Assembly (NCBI GenBank): GCA_017395085.1
Contig: JAFPWF010000035.1
Location: forward strand, 1 to 43,609
Length of the DNA stretch: 43,609 bases
DNA from: Oscillospiraceae bacterium
GTDB lineage: Bacteria > Bacillota > Clostridia > Oscillospirales > Oscillospiraceae
Reading direction: 5' to 3'
The notes beneath the pieces are model-generated. The model made no database searches, was not told the DNA's origin, and saw only the letters and a list, made by a program, of their open reading frames with translations. Position 1 is the stretch's first letter, and the number at the start of each line of letters is the position of its first letter. Made by a program: the position numbers and the translations under genes. Positions 41,401 through 43,609 of the stretch are shown in pieces.

Positions 41401-43329
41401 TCACAACCCATTATGCCTGTAAAGATAATACGGGTATTCCGTCCCGTCATCCGTGAAATACGCAGTCTGAATCAGGGTATAGTGCGGACTCTCCACCGGA
41501 AGGCCCCTGGAGACAATGTAATCCGTCGCGCCTTCCGCCATATAACGGTCCATTTCGTGAAACATTTCTTCCGACTGGATATTCAGCATGCAGAAGTACC
41601 TGCAGGTCGGTACAATATCATTGACGGTATACTGCCCGATATCCAGCGCGCCGTAGTTGAACAGCGTTGCATCCGGAGTATCGGCAATTGTACCGGCAAA
41701 CTGGTACTGGGGCAGATCTGCCCTGCGGTACCGCAGCATCTCACTGTTTTCACTTCCGAAGAGCGCAGCCACGAACAAAAGCGGGATCAGGACCCGCACA
41801 AGACGACGTTCTTTTCTGCTCCGGATATCTTCAGGATTTTCCGGTCCCCCGGCCAGTCGGGCTGCCGTTTTCCAGAGCTGAGCCACTCCGACGGGAACAA
41901 AGATGCAGAGAATCTCAGAGTAGTACTTCATGTTGATGCCGCCCATATAGATCACAAAGAAGGCAAACACGAAGCTCAGGCCGATCATGCTACCGTATGT
42001 CCGCCTCTTCTCGCGGAACAAACTGATGACGGCAAATAAAACAAGCAGAAGCGTAGCATCGTTGAAGGTCAGCATGGAAGCTGCGCCGGACAGAAGGCCG
42101 CGTATGGTTGCGGCAAGGGAGGATCCCTTTCCGTAAACCACAATATTGTTGAAAAAATACGCCGTCCACAGATCAGAAACCGCCCCGTTCAAGCCGAAAT
42201 ACAGCAACACCGGCAGGCTTGCCAGAACAACCCCGGCCACGATCAGGAGAAGGAGTTTCAGAAGCTGCAATGCCCGGTGTTTCCGCAGCATCCGACACGC
42301 GGGAACCAGAATAAAGCCGAAGTAGAATCCCAACATGCTGTATTTGACCCAGAGCACCGCCCCGGAACTCAGGCCGATCAGCAGCGCTTCCCTTCCGGTC
42401 AGCTCACGATCCTGCAGGACGAGCAAGGTACCGTAATACACCGAGAGCATCATCAGCGGCAGGCAGAATTCCTCCGCACTTCCGCCTTTCAGAAAGGCCG
42501 GTGCTGTATACACCAGAACTGCAGTCAGAAGAAGTGCCGGCGGGCTCTTGCAGCCCATAATCAACTGCATGGTCCTGTAGGACAGGTTCAGGAACGCATA
42601 GGCTGCGGCAATCTCCATCAGCCAGACACCGAAAAAGCTCCTGTGTGATACCGGATAGGCCAGCGCATACAGCGCATAGAGCAGTGGGCCTTTCTGTTCG
42701 TACAGGTCGCGGTACGGAACCACTCCCGACAGCATTGATTTTCCGACGGTGAAGAAGCAATTCGCATCCACCCAGTTGTTGAACGGATACAGCGGAGAAG
42801 ACAGAGAACAGACGGAAACCGCAATGATCGCCGTGCAGAGCAGGAGCCGCCGGTCTTCCGTTGAATGTCTTTCCTCCTTTGCAAACTCCGGTGATCCGGT
42901 GCCCCGGATTTGAGTGTCCATTTCCCCTCTGCACGCAGCAAAGGCTGCCAGGACTCTGCTGAGGAACGGGACGGACAGCGGTACGGAACATACAGCAGCC
43001 GTCAGGACCGGAAGAGAACGCTTCCAGTCAATATACTGAAGCGAAACGACCCGCAAGGTTCTCAGCCAGACAGCAGCAAACACTATACCCAGCAGCACGG
43101 ACACGCCCGCCGCTCCAAGAAGCTTCCCTCTGCTGACTTCGGTCTTTTCCCGGTGTTGATCCTGATACCGTATCAGAAGAACCGTCAATGCCGCCACCAG
43201 GGCAGGCGCTACGAGAAAGCTTGTCTTCAACGGCCGTAAGAGCAGAACGCAGAGCGCTGCAGCAGAAAGGAAAAACAGCACCTGCCTGCGAGCCGATTCC
43301 GGTTCGGCGGCTGTCTTCGCTTTTCTCAT
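41401..43329 (-). CDS. Polytopic GT-C-like glycosyltransferase or membrane protein (642 aa)
   Basis: Many hydrophobic segments (about 12) followed by a C-terminal soluble part of about 120 residues. Seen: an extracellular loop with FNNWVDANCFFTVGKSML and VPYRDLYEQKGPLLYAL, which resembles the first loop of GT-C/ArnT-PMT-like glycosyltransferases, where an acidic residue is catalytic; here D in WVDAN or YRDLYEQ is a candidate. Probably transfers a sugar from a polyprenyl-phosphate donor to a wall or membrane acceptor, but the enzyme class is only suggested. GT gene and thiI are 54 nt apart on the same strand. It has its own promoter near 43411. Confidence 0.65.
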   Translation of the reverse strand: MRKAKTAAEPESARRQVLFFLSAAALCVLLLRPLKTSFLVAPALVAALTVLLIRYQDQHREKTEVSRGKLLGAAGVSVLLGIVFAAVWLRTLRVVSLQYIDWKRSLPVLTAAVCSVPLSVPFLSRVLAAFAACRGEMDTQIRGTGSPEFAKEERHSTEDRRLLLCTAIIAVSVCSLSSPLYPFNNWVDANCFFTVGKSMLSGVVPYRDLYEQKGPLLYALYALAYPVSHRSFFGVWLMEIAAAYAFLNLSYRTMQLIMGCKSPPALLLTAVLVYTAPAFLKGGSAEEFCLPLMMLSVYYGTLLVLQDRELTGREALLIGLSSGAVLWVKYSMLGFYFGFILVPACRMLRKHRALQLLKLLLLIVAGVVLASLPVLLYFGLNGAVSDLWTAYFFNNIVVYGKGSSLAATIRGLLSGAASMLTFNDATLLLVLFAVISLFREKRRTYGSMIGLSFVFAFFVIYMGGINMKYYSEILCIFVPVGVAQLWKTAARLAGGPENPEDIRSRKERRLVRVLIPLLFVAALFGSENSEMLRYRRADLPQYQFAGTIADTPDATLFNYGALDIGQYTVNDIVPTCRYFCMLNIQSEEMFHEMDRYMAEGATDYIVSRGLPVESPHYTLIQTAYFTDDGTEYPYYLYRHNGL

Positions 43330-43410
43330 GCGGCTGTCACCTCATTTCACTCTGGTCTGGGCCTCTGTTGCTGTTTTCAAGGCGGAAGCTTGTTTCTTTC
43401 GTGAAGTGAT

Positions 43411-43439
43411 ATTTTATCATGGATTCCTGCCTTTGGCAA
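43411..43439 (-). promoter_or_regulatory. Promoter of the glycosyltransferase-like gene, palindromic -10
   Basis: Minus strand TTGCCA (43434-43439), 17-nt spacer, TAAAAT (43411-43416), within the same TGATAAAATATCA palindrome found at the ecfA1 promoter (15-mer at 43406-43420). Confidence 0.7.
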
Positions 43440-43527
43440 GGAGTTCGGCCTATTCAGCAGAACACATCTGTAGGATTACAATACATATGTTACATCACAA
43501 CTGAATAAAGAAAACGGAAGAGCCAAC

Positions 43528-43603
43528 CTTGTGTTATAGTTAGTTCACCACAAACAAAACAAAAACATAAGGAGGTCTTCCGTTGTGGCTACTATAACAC
43601 AAG
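43528..43603 (+). repeat. Inverted repeat pairing upstream IS sequence with the transposase start
   Basis: CTTGTGTTATAGT (43528-43540) is a perfect inverted copy of ACTATAACACAAG (43591-43603), and ACGGAAG (43514-43520) of CTTCCGT (43577-43583). In an RNA that starts upstream, these would enclose the ribosome site and start codon. Confidence 0.8.
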
Positions 43604-43609
43604 ACATGC
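43585..43609 (+). CDS. Transposase, 5' fragment only
   Basis: GTG 43585, ten nt after AAGGAGG, opens the frame MATITQDM before the window ends. From memory, similar N-termini begin helix-turn-helix DDE transposases of clostridial insertion sequences; eight residues cannot settle the family. Confidence 0.5.

Larger units (their letters stand above)
43470..43609 (+). mobile_element. Left end of an insertion sequence (continues past the window)
   Basis: The last 140 nt carry an AT-rich terminal segment (TGTAGGATTACAATACATATG), a promoter-like TGTTATAGT (43532-43540), a strong ribosome site AAGGAGG (43569-43575) and the first codons of a probable transposase. Exact terminal inverted repeat and target duplication cannot be set without the right end. 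Confidence 0.6.

Overview
The window is chromosomal DNA of an anaerobic member of the Bacillota, most likely class Clostridia. The evidence is a C-family polymerase of the PolC type, a large Bacillus-type SRP RNA with an Alu domain, a ClpE-type ATPase, an ECF (energy-coupling factor) vitamin transporter module, a zinc-binding S18, frequent TTG/GTG starts with strong AGGAGG sites, and oxygen-sensitive 2-hydroxyacyl-CoA dehydratase genes. No species can be named from sequence alone.

Layout. (1) 1-4250, minus strand: an operon with its own near-consensus promoter. It encodes a CooC-like deviant Walker ATPase, two 2-hydroxyacyl-CoA dehydratase/benzoyl-CoA reductase-family subunits and a BadF-type activase that runs off the left edge. 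(2) 4419-20941, minus strand: a long housekeeping run ecfA1-ecfA2-ecfT-truA-cvpA-clpE-nudix-pyrH-frr-uppS-dxr-rseP-ispG-polC. Genes are tightly spaced or overlapping, with strong promoters before ecfA1 and pyrH and a terminator after polC. cdsA, usually between uppS and dxr, is absent. (3) 20956-21393, plus strand: four tRNA genes (Val, Phe, Gly, Cys) from one consensus promoter. (4) 21409-23924, minus strand: SRP RNA, dnaX, ybaB. (5) 23945-28172, minus strand: an ABC exporter of the MacB type (ATPase, 784-aa permease, secreted adaptor). (6) 28235-31700, plus strand: a sigma factor-membrane protein-ABC ATPase-ABC permease cassette with different codon usage, probably acquired, next to the tmRNA gene. 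(7) 31767-33203, minus strand: smpB-ppi-ssrA, with tmRNA only 2 nt after ppi. (8) 33254-36167, plus strand: guaB, then rpsF-ssb-rpsR. (9) 36210-43439, minus strand: a cytidylate kinase-like gene, a 1074-aa TIR/transmembrane/beta-propeller protein, thiI and a large membrane glycosyltransferase-like protein. (10) The right edge holds the 5' end of an insertion sequence.

The housekeeping blocks serve translation (tRNAs, SRP, tmRNA/SmpB, Frr, S6, S18, TruA, ThiI), isoprenoid and undecaprenyl lipid synthesis (IspG, Dxr, UppS), membrane proteolysis (RseP), replication (PolC, DnaX, SSB) and nucleotide supply (PyrH, GuaB). The two least conventional loci are the CooC-like/dehydratase operon, which looks like a low-potential metallocluster enzyme system of unknown substrate, and the TIR-membrane-propeller protein, whose predicted topology puts a sensor-like ectodomain outside and a TIR domain inside the cell.
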